64,000 bases of DNA from JAGQRJ01 sp041402045 (GCA_041402045.1 JAWKSZ010000019.1:50637-114636), one strand, 5' to 3'; counted from the stretch's first letter, positions 49,013 to 57,119 are shown. Made by a program: numbers and translations. The notes: generated from the sequence alone by a model not told the origin.

Positions 49013-49532
49013 CCTGGCGCTGGGCCTCGCGCTCCTCGCCGGGGGCTGCACCACCACCGCCCGCTACGTCTCGCCCACCCTCGAGCACACCCCGTCCTTG
49101 TGGACGGTGGTCAGCGTGCGCGGGGCCGGCGACGTCCCCTTCGAGCTGCAGGAGGTCGTGACCCGCGCGGCCCTGGCCGAGCTGGAGGGCAGCCAGCGCT
49201 TCCTCCCGCTGGCCCTCCCCCCGGAGGCCAGCCAGGAGCTGGTCGACGCCTCGGTGGACTGGCAGCGCGGGCCCCCGGCGCACCGCCTGGTCTCGCTCTC
49301 CCGGAGCTGGGGCGCGGACGCCGTGGCCCTGGTCAGCGTGCGGCGCTTCGACCCCTACCCGCCCATGCGCCTGATCCTGAGCCTCGAGGTGCACTCGACC
49401 GACACCGGCGCGCTCCTGTTCGCGAGCAGCTACGAGGCCCACGAGGGCAACACCTGGCGCCCCGCGCGGACCCTCTCCCGGGACCGCTTCGCCCGCGAGG
49501 CCTGCGCCGAGCTCCTCGCCGAAGTCCCCTGA
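48996..49532 (+). CDS. Lipoprotein with an apparent ACG start codon
   Basis: The open frame reads KVRISLALGLALLAGGC, a complete lipoprotein signal, then ~160 residues with CsgG/LPP20-like features (DVPFELQEVVTRAALAELEG; SWGADAVALVSVRRFDPYPP). There is no ATG, GTG or TTG at the required place. The codon before Lys is ACG (48996-48998), five bases after a strong GGAGG. Either translation starts at ACG, or the true base is T (ATG) and the consensus is wrong. TTG 49098 would drop the signal peptide. It overlaps the upstream lipoprotein gene by 17 bases and is the last gene of the operon. Confidence 0.6.
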   Translation, partial: TKVRISLALGLALLAGGCTTTARYVSPTLEHTPSLWTVVSVRGAGDVPFELQEVVTRAALAELEGSQRFLPLALPPEASQELVDASVDWQRGPPAHRLVSLSRSWGADAVALVSVRRFDPYPPMRLILSLEVHSTDTGALLFASSYEAHEGNTWRPARTLSRDRFAREACAELLAEVP

Positions 49533-49626
49533 AGGGAGGCAGCGCTCGCGGAGGTCGCGGGGTCGCCCTAGCGCGGCACCGCGCGGAGCCCCCGCCGCGA
49601 TCTCCGCGAGCGCCCCCTCCCTTCAG
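49529..49626 (+). terminator. Large inverted repeat ending the fliO-fliA operon
   Basis: Arms 49529-49560 and 49595-49626 (32 bases each, three mismatches; the left arm begins CTGAAGGGAGG, the right arm ends CCTCCCTTCAG). The stop codon of the last lipoprotein lies in the left arm. It would form a very stable stem without a U-tract. Confidence 0.6.
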
Positions 49627-49728
49627 CTAGCTCAGCTCCGCCGGCACCCAACGCGGCGGTGAGGTCGCGGACGTCGCTCCGCGACCTCGCGCGTTGGTTC
49701 GCGGGGATGGGAAGGGCGCCTCGTTGAC

Positions 49729-50040
49729 CGCAACGGGGTAGAAGCCTTTGAACGCAAGCGGGTAGAAGCCTTTGAACGCAAGCGGGTAGAAGCCTTTGAA
49801 CGCAAGCGGGCAGAAGCCTTTGAACGCAAGCGGGTAGAAGCCTTTGAACGCAAGCGGGCAGAAGCCTTTGAACGCAAGCGGGCAGAAGCCTTTGAACGGA
49901 AGCGGGCAGAAGCCTTTGAACGCAAGCGGGCAGAAGCCTTTGAACGCAAGCGGGCAGACGCCTTTGAACGGAAGCGGGTAGAAGCCTTTGAACGGAAGCG
50001 GGCAGAAGCCTTTGAACGCAAGCGGGCAGATGCCTTTGAA
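49729..50040. repeat. 24-bp tandem repeat array, about 13 copies
   Basis: Units contain AGAAGCCTTTGAACGCAAGC followed by GGGT or GGGC. CCTTTGAA recurs every 24 bases from 49744 to 50032 (13 times), with a few substitutions (CGGAAGC, AGACGCC, AGATGCC). Units are contiguous with no spacers. The frame would encode AFERKR(V/A)E on plus and KGF(C/Y)PL(A/P)F on minus. Confidence 0.9.
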
Positions 50041-50080
50041 CCGCAAAGGGCGCAAAGGACGCAAAGGAGCGCAAAGGGTG
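50039..50080. repeat. CGCAAAGG-type repeat, plus orientation
   Basis: AACCGCAAAGGGCGCAAAGG, then ACGCAAAGG and AGCGCAAAGG units, directly after the 24-bp array. Opposite-strand versions follow at about 50281 and 50424. Confidence 0.7.
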
Positions 50081-50260
50081 CGGGGGCCCAGCCGTGCTGT
50101 ATCTGTCGGTCCGCGAGCGGACGTGTCGGTGGAAGGAGGGTAGCTCCGCCTGCGAGCCACCGGCACTGCGAGCCGACTCCAGGGCGGAGCAGCCCTTCCT
50201 GGTACAGACCCGGTCCAAATCGTCAGGCATGTGCCCGGTTGCACAACCTTCCTGTCCCCA

Positions 50261-50470
50261 CGCGGCGCTTTCGAATCGCGAGCCTTTGCGCTCCTTTGCG
50301 TCCTTTGCGTCCTTTGCGGTGAATGAGCATCTGCCCGCCCTGGGAGAGCGAGGCGGGCCGTCTACCCGCTCTGTTGCAGTGAGGCAGGCGGTCCCAGTTC
50401 CCCCGCGGCGCTTTCGAGTCGCGAGCCTTTGCGCTCCTTTGCGTCCTTTGCGTCCTTTGCGGTGAATGAG
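50261..50470. repeat. Direct duplication carrying CCTTTGCG repeats
   Basis: CGCGGCGCTTTCGA starts at 50261 and again at 50404 (period 143). Each is followed by GCGAGCCTTTGCGCTCCTTT and further CCTTTGCGT units, GGTGAATGAGCATCT and the beginning of the 31-bp unit. Confidence 0.8.
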
Positions 50471-50473
50471 CAT

Positions 50474-50735
50474 CTACCCGCCCTGGGAGAGCGAGGCGGG
50501 CGGTCTACCCGCCCTGGGGAAGCGAGGCGGGCGGTCTACCCGCCCTGGGAGAGCGAGGCGGGCGGTCTACCCGCCCTGGGAGAGCGAGGCGGGCGGTCTC
50601 CCCGCCCTGGGAGAGCGAGGCGGGCGGTCTACCCGCCCTGGGAGAGCGAGGCGGGCGGTCTACCCGCCCTGGGAGAGCGAGGCGGGCGGTCTACCCGCCC
50701 TGGGGAAGCGAGGCAGGTCGTCTACCCGCCCTGGC
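50474..50735. repeat. 31-bp tandem repeat array, eight full copies plus a partial
   Basis: Units start CTACCCGCCCTGGGAGAGCG at 50474, 50505, 50536, 50567, 50598 (CTCCCC variant), 50629, 50660 and 50691, and end GAGGCGGGCGGT; a partial unit starts at 50722. Each unit contains a CCCGCC...GGCGGG hairpin. Copies are contiguous. A diverged single copy lies at about 50330. Confidence 0.9.
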
Positions 50736-50768
50736 GGGGCGCCCGCCGGGTCCGTACACACGGCCGCA

Positions 50769-50790
50769 GCCCCTCCCGGGGGGGAGGGGC
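50769..50790 (-). terminator. Hairpin downstream of flgM
   Basis: GCCCCTCCC / GGGAGGGGC stem with a GGGG loop, 24 bases after the flgM stop. No U-tract. Confidence 0.5.
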
Positions 50791-50813
50791 GGGGCGGCGG
50801 GTTGGAGGTCGGC

Positions 50814-51119
50814 TCAGTCCGAGGAGCCGAGCAGGCGCTCGGCGGTGGCCCTGAGGCCCTCCTCGGAGTGGAAGAAGCCCGACTCCAGGCGCTCCTTGGC
50901 CGCGGCGATCGCGTCGCTGCGGTCCTCGGGCAGGTTCACCAGCTGTTGCACCAGCTTGTTCACCCGCGCCCGCTCCGGCGTCTCGACCTGGCCCTGGCCG
51001 GAGGCCGCGGGAGCTCGCGACGCGCGCTGGCTCTCGTTGGCCTTGCCCGACGACTGGGCGTCCTTGATCCGCTGCAGGGCGGGCGCCGCGTCGGCTCCGC
51101 GCAAGGGCTGCATGTCCAT
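50814..51119 (-). CDS. flgM: Anti-sigma-28 factor FlgM
   Basis: A 101-residue protein. The N-terminal half is low-complexity and disordered, as expected for an exported FlgM. The C-terminal half (RVNKLVQQLVNLPEDRSDAI; ERLESGFFHSEEGLRATAER) resembles the sigma-28-binding helices of FlgM, where the helix precedes G-x-Y-x-VDSEKLAEKL. A FliA-type promoter upstream gives the usual autoregulatory loop. It is transcribed opposite to fliK. The match is moderate, and position supports it. Confidence 0.75.
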   Translation of the reverse strand: MDMQPLRGADAAPALQRIKDAQSSGKANESQRASRAPAASGQGQVETPERARVNKLVQQLVNLPEDRSDAIAAAKERLESGFFHSEEGLRATAERLLGSSD

Positions 51120-51149
51120 GATCCACCTCGGGGAAGAGTCCCAGTTCGA

Positions 51150-51177
51150 TCCTCGACCCGGTTCATGGATGGATTAG
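51150..51177 (-). promoter_or_regulatory. Sigma-28-type promoter for flgM
   Basis: Minus strand: CTAA (51177-51174), 16 bases, GTCGAGGA (51157-51150), about 30 bases before flgM. Compare CTAA-N16-CCCGAGGA before flagellin. Confidence 0.65.
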
Positions 51178-51287
51178 CGGAAAAAAACAAGAAAGTTCGA
51201 GGTCGGTCATCCGTGCCGTTCCGGAAGGGCTTTCCGGCTCGCTCGCCGGCTCTGCGTTAACTCGAGTCGCGCCCGTGAGCTCACTCC

Positions 51288-51303
51288 CGGCGCAGGCTTT
51301 GCA
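51288..51303 (+). promoter_or_regulatory. Possible sigma-54 promoter before fliK
   Basis: CGGCGCAGGCTTTGCA has GG and GC ten bases apart and a TTGCA core. It lies only 12 bases before ATG 51315, which would leave almost no leader, so it is weaker than the site at 28871. Confidence 0.25.
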
Positions 51304-51314
51304 ACACGTCGGGC

Positions 51315-52508
51315 ATGCAGCATGTTGCGCAGACCCCTTCGGCACCCACCTCGCTCTTCGGCGGCCCCGAGGCCCCTCAGGGCACGGCGGCGCCCAAGGG
51401 GATCTTCGGCGCGTTGGTGGCCGCCGCGAAGGGCGAATCCTGCGAGCAGGGCTCGACCCCCGCGACGCCCCTCCCTCCGCGCAAGGGCGAGGGCGCCGAG
51501 CTGGACCCGGAGCTGCAAGGCCTCGCGGCCGCGCTCCTCGCCCCGGCTGCCGCCGTCACCGTGCCGCCGGCGACCCCGACCGAGCTCGAGGAGCTCTCCG
51601 CGCTCCTGCGCGAGCTGCGCGGCGGCGCCCCCGCGGCGCCGGTCCCCGGCGCGACCGCGGAGGGCGAGCAGGCCGCCGCGGGTGGCCAGGCTGCCGCTAC
51701 CCAGGCCGCCGGAGCCCAGGCTGTCGCGGGGGAGACTCCCGGGGTCGCGCTGCTGGCCACGAGCGACGAAGCCAGCGCGGGCGAGGGCTTCTCTGTTCTC
51801 GACGAGGGCGCCGACCTCGGCCCGGCCCCGACCGCGGAGCCGACCGCGCAGCCCGCCACGGCGCCCCGCGCCGAGCTGCCGAGCTCCCTCCCCGTCCACG
51901 TCGCGGTCGCCCCCCGGGTCGGCCTCGAGCTGCGTCCGGTCCGCGCCGAGGCCGCTGGCGAGGAGCCGCTGCGGGTCGAGGCGACCGAGCGCGGGCCGAG
52001 CTTCGAGGTCCGGGTCGAGACCCCCGAAGGCCCCCAGGCGCCGCGCGCCCAGAGCGTGAACGCGCCCCGGGCCGAGGGCCCGCGCCCGACCCCGCTCCTC
52101 GATCAGGTGCAGGTCGTGCTCGGCCCCGAGCTGAGCGAGGCCCGGATCCGCCTCGACCCCCCCGGGCTCGGGAACCTGTTCGTCCAGGTCAAGGAGCTCA
52201 AGGGCGAGCTCAGCGCCACGATCGAGGTCGAGCGCCCCGAGGTCCTGCGCGAGATCGAGCGCCTGCTGCCCCAGCTCCAGGACTCCTTCCAGCGCAACGG
52301 CCAGGCCGTGACCAAGGTCGAGGTCTCGCTGCGCCCCGACGGCTTCGCCGCCGACGCCCACGGGGGCGGCCGGCACTCCGGCGACGCCCACGACGCTCAC
52401 GACTCCGGCGCCGCCGCGGCGCCTCACCGCTCTTCTACCCCCGCCGAGCCGCGGCGCGCAGCGACCCTGCGCCTCGCGCCCCGCGGCGGGCTCGACACCC
52501 TGGCCTGA
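51315..52508 (+). CDS. fliK: Flagellar hook-length control protein FliK
   Basis: A 397-residue protein. The N-terminal ~250 residues are Ala/Pro/Glu-rich and variable, the ruler part. The C-terminal Flg_hook domain is clear (VLGPELSEARIRLDPPGLGN; LFVQVKELKGELSATIEVER; LREIERLLPQLQDSFQRNGQ). A His/Asp-rich stretch (HGGGRHSGDAHDAHD) follows. FliK measures the hook and triggers the FlhB switch. It is followed by flgD and flgE, its usual partners. No clear ribosome site precedes ATG 51315, so the start is uncertain. Confidence 0.85.
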   Translation: MQHVAQTPSAPTSLFGGPEAPQGTAAPKGIFGALVAAAKGESCEQGSTPATPLPPRKGEGAELDPELQGLAAALLAPAAAVTVPPATPTELEELSALLRELRGGAPAAPVPGATAEGEQAAAGGQAAATQAAGAQAVAGETPGVALLATSDEASAGEGFSVLDEGADLGPAPTAEPTAQPATAPRAELPSSLPVHVAVAPRVGLELRPVRAEAAGEEPLRVEATERGPSFEVRVETPEGPQAPRAQSVNAPRAEGPRPTPLLDQVQVVLGPELSEARIRLDPPGLGNLFVQVKELKGELSATIEVERPEVLREIERLLPQLQDSFQRNGQAVTKVEVSLRPDGFAADAHGGGRHSGDAHDAHDSGAAAAPHRSSTPAEPRRAATLRLAPRGGLDTLA

Positions 52509-52517
52509 GGAGGCCTC

Positions 52518-52946
52518 ATGGACGTCTCTGCACTCAGCGGACTCATGGTCGACACGAACGGGGCCCAGCAGGCGGCCCCCAACCAGGAGCTCGACCGCGA
52601 CGCGTTCCTCTCGCTGCTCGTCGAGCAAATGCGCAACCAGGACCCCCTCGAGCCCGTGGGCAACGAGGACTTCATCGCGCAGCTCGCCCAGTTCACCTCG
52701 CTGGAGAACAGCGAGCTGACCGCGGACCGCCTCGGCTCCCTGCTCCAGGTCGAGCAGCTCGGGCAGGGCGCGGCGCTGGTCGGGCGCAAGGTCAGCTTCC
52801 GCTCCCCCACGAGCGGTGAGGTGCTCCCCGGGATCGTCTCGGGGGCCGAGCTCACGAACCAGGGCGTGTACGTCGACGTCGGCGGAGAGCGCGTCCCCCT
52901 CAGCAACGTGCTCCGCGTCGACGACGCCGGCCAGAGCGACGGCTGA
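52518..52946 (+). CDS. flgD: Hook-capping protein FlgD
   Basis: A 142-residue protein: LDRDAFLSLLVEQMRNQDPL, then PVGNEDFIAQLAQFTSLENS, is the FlgD signature. A Tudor-like segment follows (GAALVGRKVSFRSPTSGEVL). It is shorter than enteric FlgD (about 230), lacking the FlgD Ig-like insertion. It caps the growing hook and guides FlgE. AGGAGG precedes ATG 52518; flgE follows. Confidence 0.93.
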   Translation: MDVSALSGLMVDTNGAQQAAPNQELDRDAFLSLLVEQMRNQDPLEPVGNEDFIAQLAQFTSLENSELTADRLGSLLQVEQLGQGAALVGRKVSFRSPTSGEVLPGIVSGAELTNQGVYVDVGGERVPLSNVLRVDDAGQSDG

Positions 52947-52983
52947 TCCCCACCCCTAACGCACACACGACCAGGAGAGACAT

Positions 52984-54933
52984 ATGGGCAACTCACTCGA
53001 GGCGGGCGTCTCGGGCCTCCGGGCTCACCAGGACATGCTCGACGTCGTCGGCAACAACCTCGCGAACATAAACACCCCGGGCTTCAAGTCCTCGCGGGTG
53101 ACCTTCGCGGACCTGATCAGCGAGACCGTGCGCTCGGGCACGGCCCCCACCGACACCCAGGGCGGGATCAACCCCAGCCAGATCGGCCAGGGCGTGCGCC
53201 TGGGCGCGATCGAGCAGGACATGCGCCAGGGCGGGCTGCAGACCACCGGGCGCACCCTGGACCTGGCCCTCGAGGGCGAGGGCTACTTCGTGCTCTCCGA
53301 CGGCACGAACGACATGTATTCCCGCGTCGGCACCTTCGGGATCGACTCGAACAACAACCTCGTGTCGACGACCTCGGGGCTGCGGGTCCAGTCCGCGACC
53401 GGCGAAGACATCGTGATCGACGTCAACAGCACGCTCCCCGCCGCCGAGACCCAGACCGTCGACTTCACCGGGAACCTGGACGCCCTCGCCAGCCCGCCGG
53501 TGGCCGCCCAGCTCACCACCCCGCCCTTGAGTGAGGGCTCCCCGGCCCAGATCACCGGGTCCAACGGCCAGCCCTTCGCCCTCGCCGACGGCCAGCAGTT
53601 CACCCTGCGCGCCAACGGCCAGGCGGCCCAGACCGTGACCTTCCGCACCGCAGACTTCGCCGCGATCGGCGCCGCCACCGCGGCGGAGGTCGCCGCGGCG
53701 ATCAACGCCCAGCTCACCGGGGTCGTGGCCACCAACGTCGGCGGCTCGGTGCAGCTCGCCTCGACCCAGACCGGCAACGGCTCGAGCCTGGACGTGGACG
53801 ACGCCCTGGGCAGCCCGGCGTTCACCCTCGGGCTCTCGACGACCCTGACCTTCGGCACCGAGGTCCCGGCCAGCGCGACCACGAACCTGAACGACATTCC
53901 CCAGAACACGAGCGACTACGTGGCCGGGGACATCATCGACGTGGCCGGTCTCGACGCCGACGGGACCCCGATCAGCGCGACCTTCGTGTTCGGCACCGGC
54001 CCCGGGCAGAACGGCACGACCCTGGGCGACCTGCAGTCGTTCCTCCAGGGCCTTTACACCAACGCCAACGTGAGCATCAACACCGACGGCTCGGTCCAGA
54101 TCGACGCCAACGCGGTGGGCGAGTCGCCGCTGCAGCTCGTGCTCACCGACGGCCCGGTCAACGCCGGGTTCACGAGCTTCTCCTCGATCCCCTACAACAC
54201 CACCGTCGAGGGCGACGACGGCGCGACGCTCCAGACCTCGATCGAGGTGATCGACGCCCAGGGCAGCCCCCACGCGGTGCTGTTCACCCTGCACAAGACC
54301 GGGGCCAACGAGTGGGAGGTCACCGCGACCCTCCCCGACGGCGACGGCACGGTGCTCGACGGCGACGTCCAGGGCGTGCGCTTCAACGACGACGGCTCCT
54401 TTGACTTCGTGTCGGGGATCGGGATCGGCGACCCGAACATCGAGATCGTGTGGGCCGGGACCACCACCACCCAGTCGATCGCCCTCGACTTCGGCGCCAA
54501 CGGCGAGTTCTCGGGGCTGACCCAGTTCGGCGGGGCGACCACCGCCGGCGCCACCGAGCAGGACGGCTACACCTTCGGCACGCTCTCGTCCTTGAACGTG
54601 AACTCCGAGGGGCAGATCCAGGGGATCTACACCAACGGCCAGATCCAGGTCCTCGACCAGCTCGGGATCACGACCTTCGCCAACCCCGCCGGCCTGCAGA
54701 AGCTCGGGGACTCGCTGCTCGCGGCCTCCCCCGCCTCCGGCGCGCCGACCCCGACCACCGCGCTCAGCGGCCGCGCCGGGAAGGTCGTCTCGGGCTCCCT
54801 CGAGGGCTCGAACGTGGACATCGCCCTCGAGTTCACCCGCCTGATCACCGCCCAGCGCGGGTTCCAGGTCAACTCGCGCACGATCACCACCACCGACCAA
54901 ATGCTCCAGGAGCTGGCCAACCTGATCCGCTAG
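52984..54933 (+). CDS. flgE: Flagellar hook protein FlgE
   Basis: A 649-residue protein, longer than enteric FlgE (about 400) because of large middle domains (residues ~170-450). The N-terminus has VSGLRAHQDMLDVVGNNLAN and TPGFKSSRVTFADLISETVR. The C-terminus has LEGSNVDIALEFTRLITAQR and GFQVNSRTITTTDQMLQELA. The long insert alters the hook surface. AGGAGAG lies upstream of ATG 52984. Two GC-rich hairpins follow the stop. Confidence 0.95.
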   Translation: MGNSLEAGVSGLRAHQDMLDVVGNNLANINTPGFKSSRVTFADLISETVRSGTAPTDTQGGINPSQIGQGVRLGAIEQDMRQGGLQTTGRTLDLALEGEGYFVLSDGTNDMYSRVGTFGIDSNNNLVSTTSGLRVQSATGEDIVIDVNSTLPAAETQTVDFTGNLDALASPPVAAQLTTPPLSEGSPAQITGSNGQPFALADGQQFTLRANGQAAQTVTFRTADFAAIGAATAAEVAAAINAQLTGVVATNVGGSVQLASTQTGNGSSLDVDDALGSPAFTLGLSTTLTFGTEVPASATTNLNDIPQNTSDYVAGDIIDVAGLDADGTPISATFVFGTGPGQNGTTLGDLQSFLQGLYTNANVSINTDGSVQIDANAVGESPLQLVLTDGPVNAGFTSFSSIPYNTTVEGDDGATLQTSIEVIDAQGSPHAVLFTLHKTGANEWEVTATLPDGDGTVLDGDVQGVRFNDDGSFDFVSGIGIGDPNIEIVWAGTTTTQSIALDFGANGEFSGLTQFGGATTAGATEQDGYTFGTLSSLNVNSEGQIQGIYTNGQIQVLDQLGITTFANPAGLQKLGDSLLAASPASGAPTPTTALSGRAGKVVSGSLEGSNVDIALEFTRLITAQRGFQVNSRTITTTDQMLQELANLIR

Positions 54934-54938
54934 CGGAC

Positions 54939-54959
54939 GGGCGGGGCCCGGCCCCGCCC
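54939..54959 (+). terminator. Hairpin downstream of flgE
   Basis: GGGCGGGGCC / GGCCCCGCCC, starting six bases after the flgE stop. A second stem, CGGGCGGGG / CCCCGCCCG, lies at 54997-55019. Confidence 0.6.
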
Positions 54960-54996
54960 TGACTCGCTCCACAGGGTTCGATCCCAACCGGGGGCA

Positions 54997-55019
54997 CGGG
55001 CGGGGGTTATCCCCGCCCG
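54997..55019. terminator. Second hairpin between flgE and fliD
   Basis: CGGGCGGGG (54997-55005), loop GTTAT, CCCCGCCCG (55011-55019). It lies just upstream of the fliD promoter and may insulate it. Confidence 0.5.
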
Positions 55020-55053
55020 CGGTCGTCTCGGCCGCGCCCCGGGGTTTCTCCCC

Positions 55054-55080
55054 TCAACTCCCGGGCAGCCGGGCCGAACC
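55054..55080 (+). promoter_or_regulatory. Sigma-28-type promoter for fliD-fliS-fliT
   Basis: TCAA (55054-55057), 15 bases, GCCGAACC (55073-55080), 17 bases before the fliD ATG. It matches the minus-strand site at 40196 in both boxes and spacing. Confidence 0.55.
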
Positions 55081-55097
55081 TGGACACAGGACGTCGT

Positions 55098-56417
55098 ATG
55101 CCGAGCATTCAGTTCAGCGGACTCGCCTCCGGGCTCGATACACAGGGGATCATCTCCGCGCTGGTCTCCGTGGAGCAGATCCCGATCCAGCGGCTCTCGC
55201 TCCGCCAGAAGAGCCTCACCTCGGCCAAGAACCTGTTCGGCGACCTGGGCACCAAGGCCCGGGCGCTGGAGGACCTGGCGGCCAAGCTCACCACCGCCGC
55301 CGACTTCGGCGCGCGCAAGGGCACGAGCAGCGACGAGGCCAAGCTCGGGGTCTCGGTCAGCGACACCGCCGACGTGGGCAGCTACTCCCTGGTCGTGAGC
55401 AAGCGCGCCGCGGCCACCCGCCTGGCGTCCACGGGCTACGCCGACGCCGACGCCACCGGCGTCCTGGGCACCGGCACCCTGAGCATCACCGTGGGCTCGA
55501 CCACGACCCAGGTCCCGATCGGCTCGGACTCCTTGAACGCCGTGCGCGACGCGATCAACGACGCCGACCTCGGGGTCCGGGCCTCGGTGATCAACGACGG
55601 CAGCGGGACCCCCTACCGCCTGGTGATCACCGGCGAGGAGACCGGGCTCGCGAACGCGGTCAGCGTCGACGCCAGCGGGCTCAGCGGGGGCAGCCAGCCC
55701 CTGAGCGTGTCCACGATCACCGCGGCCCAGAACGCCGAGTTCACCCTGGACGGGATCGCCATGCAGCGGGCCTCGAACACGGTGAGCGACGCGATCGCGG
55801 GGGTGACCCTCCAGCTCCAGGACGTCTCGGCCACGGCGCTCACGATCAACGTGACCCAGGACGCCCAGGCCTCGAGCGACAAGGTCAAGGAGCTGGTCGA
55901 GGGCTACAACACCCTGGTCGAGCTGATCAACAAGAACAACGTTCCCGGGGAGAACGGCGCCCCCGGCGGACCGCTGGTGGGCGACTTCGCCGCCAGCGGC
56001 GCCCTGCGCCGGCTGGGCTCGGCGATCGGCCTCGCAAACGGGACGGGGATCGCCGCGAACCTGTCTTCGATCGGGATCTCCACCGAGCGCAACGGCACCC
56101 TCAAGCTCGACGAGGCCAAGCTCAAGGCCGCGATCGAGTCCGACCCCGGCGCCGTCGCGGACCTGGTGGCCGACGCCGCGACCCGGCTCGAGGCCGCCGC
56201 CGACGACCTGGGCAAGGCCAGCGAGGGCGTGTTCGCCCGCCGGGCCAAGACCCTCGAGCGCACGATCAGCGACCTCGGACGCCAGATCAGCCGGCGCGAG
56301 GACAGCCTCGAGAAGCTCGAGCAGTCCCTGACCCTGCGCTTCACCGCCCTCGAGTCCCTCTCCTCTCGCTACCAATCCCAGGCCAGCTTCCTGGCCGCCC
56401 TCACCTCCGGGAGCTAG
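55098..56417 (+). CDS. fliD: Filament cap protein FliD
   Basis: A 439-residue protein. The N-terminus (IQFSGLASGLDTQGIISALV, then SVEQIPIQRLSLRQ) is the FliD signature. The C-terminal coiled region (FARRAKTLERTISDLGRQIS; SLTLRFTALESLSSRYQSQA) is conserved. FliD caps the filament and folds flagellin subunits. It starts a fliD-fliS-fliT-like operon behind a FliA-type promoter. Confidence 0.96.
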   Translation: MPSIQFSGLASGLDTQGIISALVSVEQIPIQRLSLRQKSLTSAKNLFGDLGTKARALEDLAAKLTTAADFGARKGTSSDEAKLGVSVSDTADVGSYSLVVSKRAAATRLASTGYADADATGVLGTGTLSITVGSTTTQVPIGSDSLNAVRDAINDADLGVRASVINDGSGTPYRLVITGEETGLANAVSVDASGLSGGSQPLSVSTITAAQNAEFTLDGIAMQRASNTVSDAIAGVTLQLQDVSATALTINVTQDAQASSDKVKELVEGYNTLVELINKNNVPGENGAPGGPLVGDFAASGALRRLGSAIGLANGTGIAANLSSIGISTERNGTLKLDEAKLKAAIESDPGAVADLVADAATRLEAAADDLGKASEGVFARRAKTLERTISDLGRQISRREDSLEKLEQSLTLRFTALESLSSRYQSQASFLAALTSGS

Positions 56418-56419
56418 CC

Positions 56420-56794
56420 ATGAGCCTCGCCCACGCCAAGCGCGCCTACGGCGGCAACCGCGTCATGACCGGGACCGCGCTGGACCTGGTCGTGCTCCTC
56501 TACGAGCGCGCGATCCTCGACGTCAAGCGCGCGCGCGAGGCCGCCGAGGCCGGCGAGTGGCGCGAGTCCGGCGAGCAGCTCAGCCACGCGCGCCAGATCG
56601 TGCTCGAGCTCCTGAGCTCCCTCGACCGCGAGCGCGGGGGCGAGGTCGCCGAGAACCTGGCCTCGCTCTACGTGTTCTGCTCGAGCAACCTCCTGCCCCC
56701 CGCCAGCTCCGAAGGGGTCCAGGCGGCGAGCGACGTGCTCAGCGAGCTCCTCGCGGGCTACCGCGACCTGCGGGACGGCCGCGGCGGTGCCTGA
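56420..56794 (+). CDS. fliS: Flagellin export chaperone FliS
   Basis: A 124-residue all-helical protein, the usual FliS length. It has KRAYGGNRVMTGTALDLVVL at the N-terminus and LLYERAILDVKRAREAAEAG, matching the family YKxxxVxTASPEKLLxMLYDGAI pattern. It binds flagellin before export. ATG 56420 follows fliD by two bases, and the 3' end overlaps the next gene. Confidence 0.92.
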   Translation: MSLAHAKRAYGGNRVMTGTALDLVVLLYERAILDVKRAREAAEAGEWRESGEQLSHARQIVLELLSSLDRERGGEVAENLASLYVFCSSNLLPPASSEGVQAASDVLSELLAGYRDLRDGRGGA

Positions 56795-57119
56795 GCACCT
56801 GCAGGAGCTCGACGCCCTGCTCGCCCGCGCCCAGGACCGGATCGTGGCCGGGGACGTCGAGGAGGCCCTGCGCCTCGAGGCGCGCTGCCAAGCCTTGCTG
56901 GAGCGGATCAAGGGCGACGTCCAGGAGCGCGGCGGCGTCTCCCCCGAGTTCGAGCGCGCCCTGCCCTCGACCCGCGCCGCCTTCGAGCGCGTGCTGGTCC
57001 TGCTGGCGACGGTCAAGCTCGAGACCCAGGTCGAGCTCGAGGGCGTGCGCCGCGAGCGCGGCTCCCTCAAGGGCTACCGCCCCGGCCCCGCGCGCCCCGC
57101 CCGCGACTGGACCGCCTAG
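56787..57119 (+). CDS. fliT: FliT-like flagellar chaperone
   Basis: A 110-residue helical, charged protein (LDALLARAQDRIVAGDVEEA; ALRLEARCQALLERIKGDVQ). Sequence similarity to FliT is weak, but size, helical content and the fliD-fliS-fliT order support it. It would chaperone FliD. GTG 56787 overlaps fliS by eight bases. It converges with the outer-membrane-type gene, their ends overlapping by two bases. Confidence 0.55.
   Translation: MPEHLQELDALLARAQDRIVAGDVEEALRLEARCQALLERIKGDVQERGGVSPEFERALPSTRAAFERVLVLLATVKLETQVELEGVRRERGSLKGYRPGPARPARDWTA

Larger units (their letters stand above)
49627..50768. other. Repeat-rich intergenic region without supported genes
   Basis: This 1.1-kb stretch separates the export/fliA operon from flgM. 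It holds a 24-bp tandem array, three CGCAAAGG-type repeats, a ~143-bp direct duplication and a 31-bp tandem array. Open frames on both strands arise because the 24-bp unit is a multiple of three and lacks stops. Confidence 0.7.

Noticed and set aside
49568..50473. Long minus-strand frames with an eight-residue KGFCPLAF repeat
   Set aside because: They arise from the stop-free 24-bp array and extend into CGCAAAGG repeats; no ribosome site or recognisable domain.
50474..50735. CRISPR-like array of 31-bp repeats
   Set aside because: Units abut directly with no unique spacers, and no cas genes are present; this is a plain tandem repeat.
50429..51260. Plus-strand frames with repeated GLPALGERGGR peptides
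   Set aside because: Products of the 31-bp array; they run antisense into flgM without coding character.
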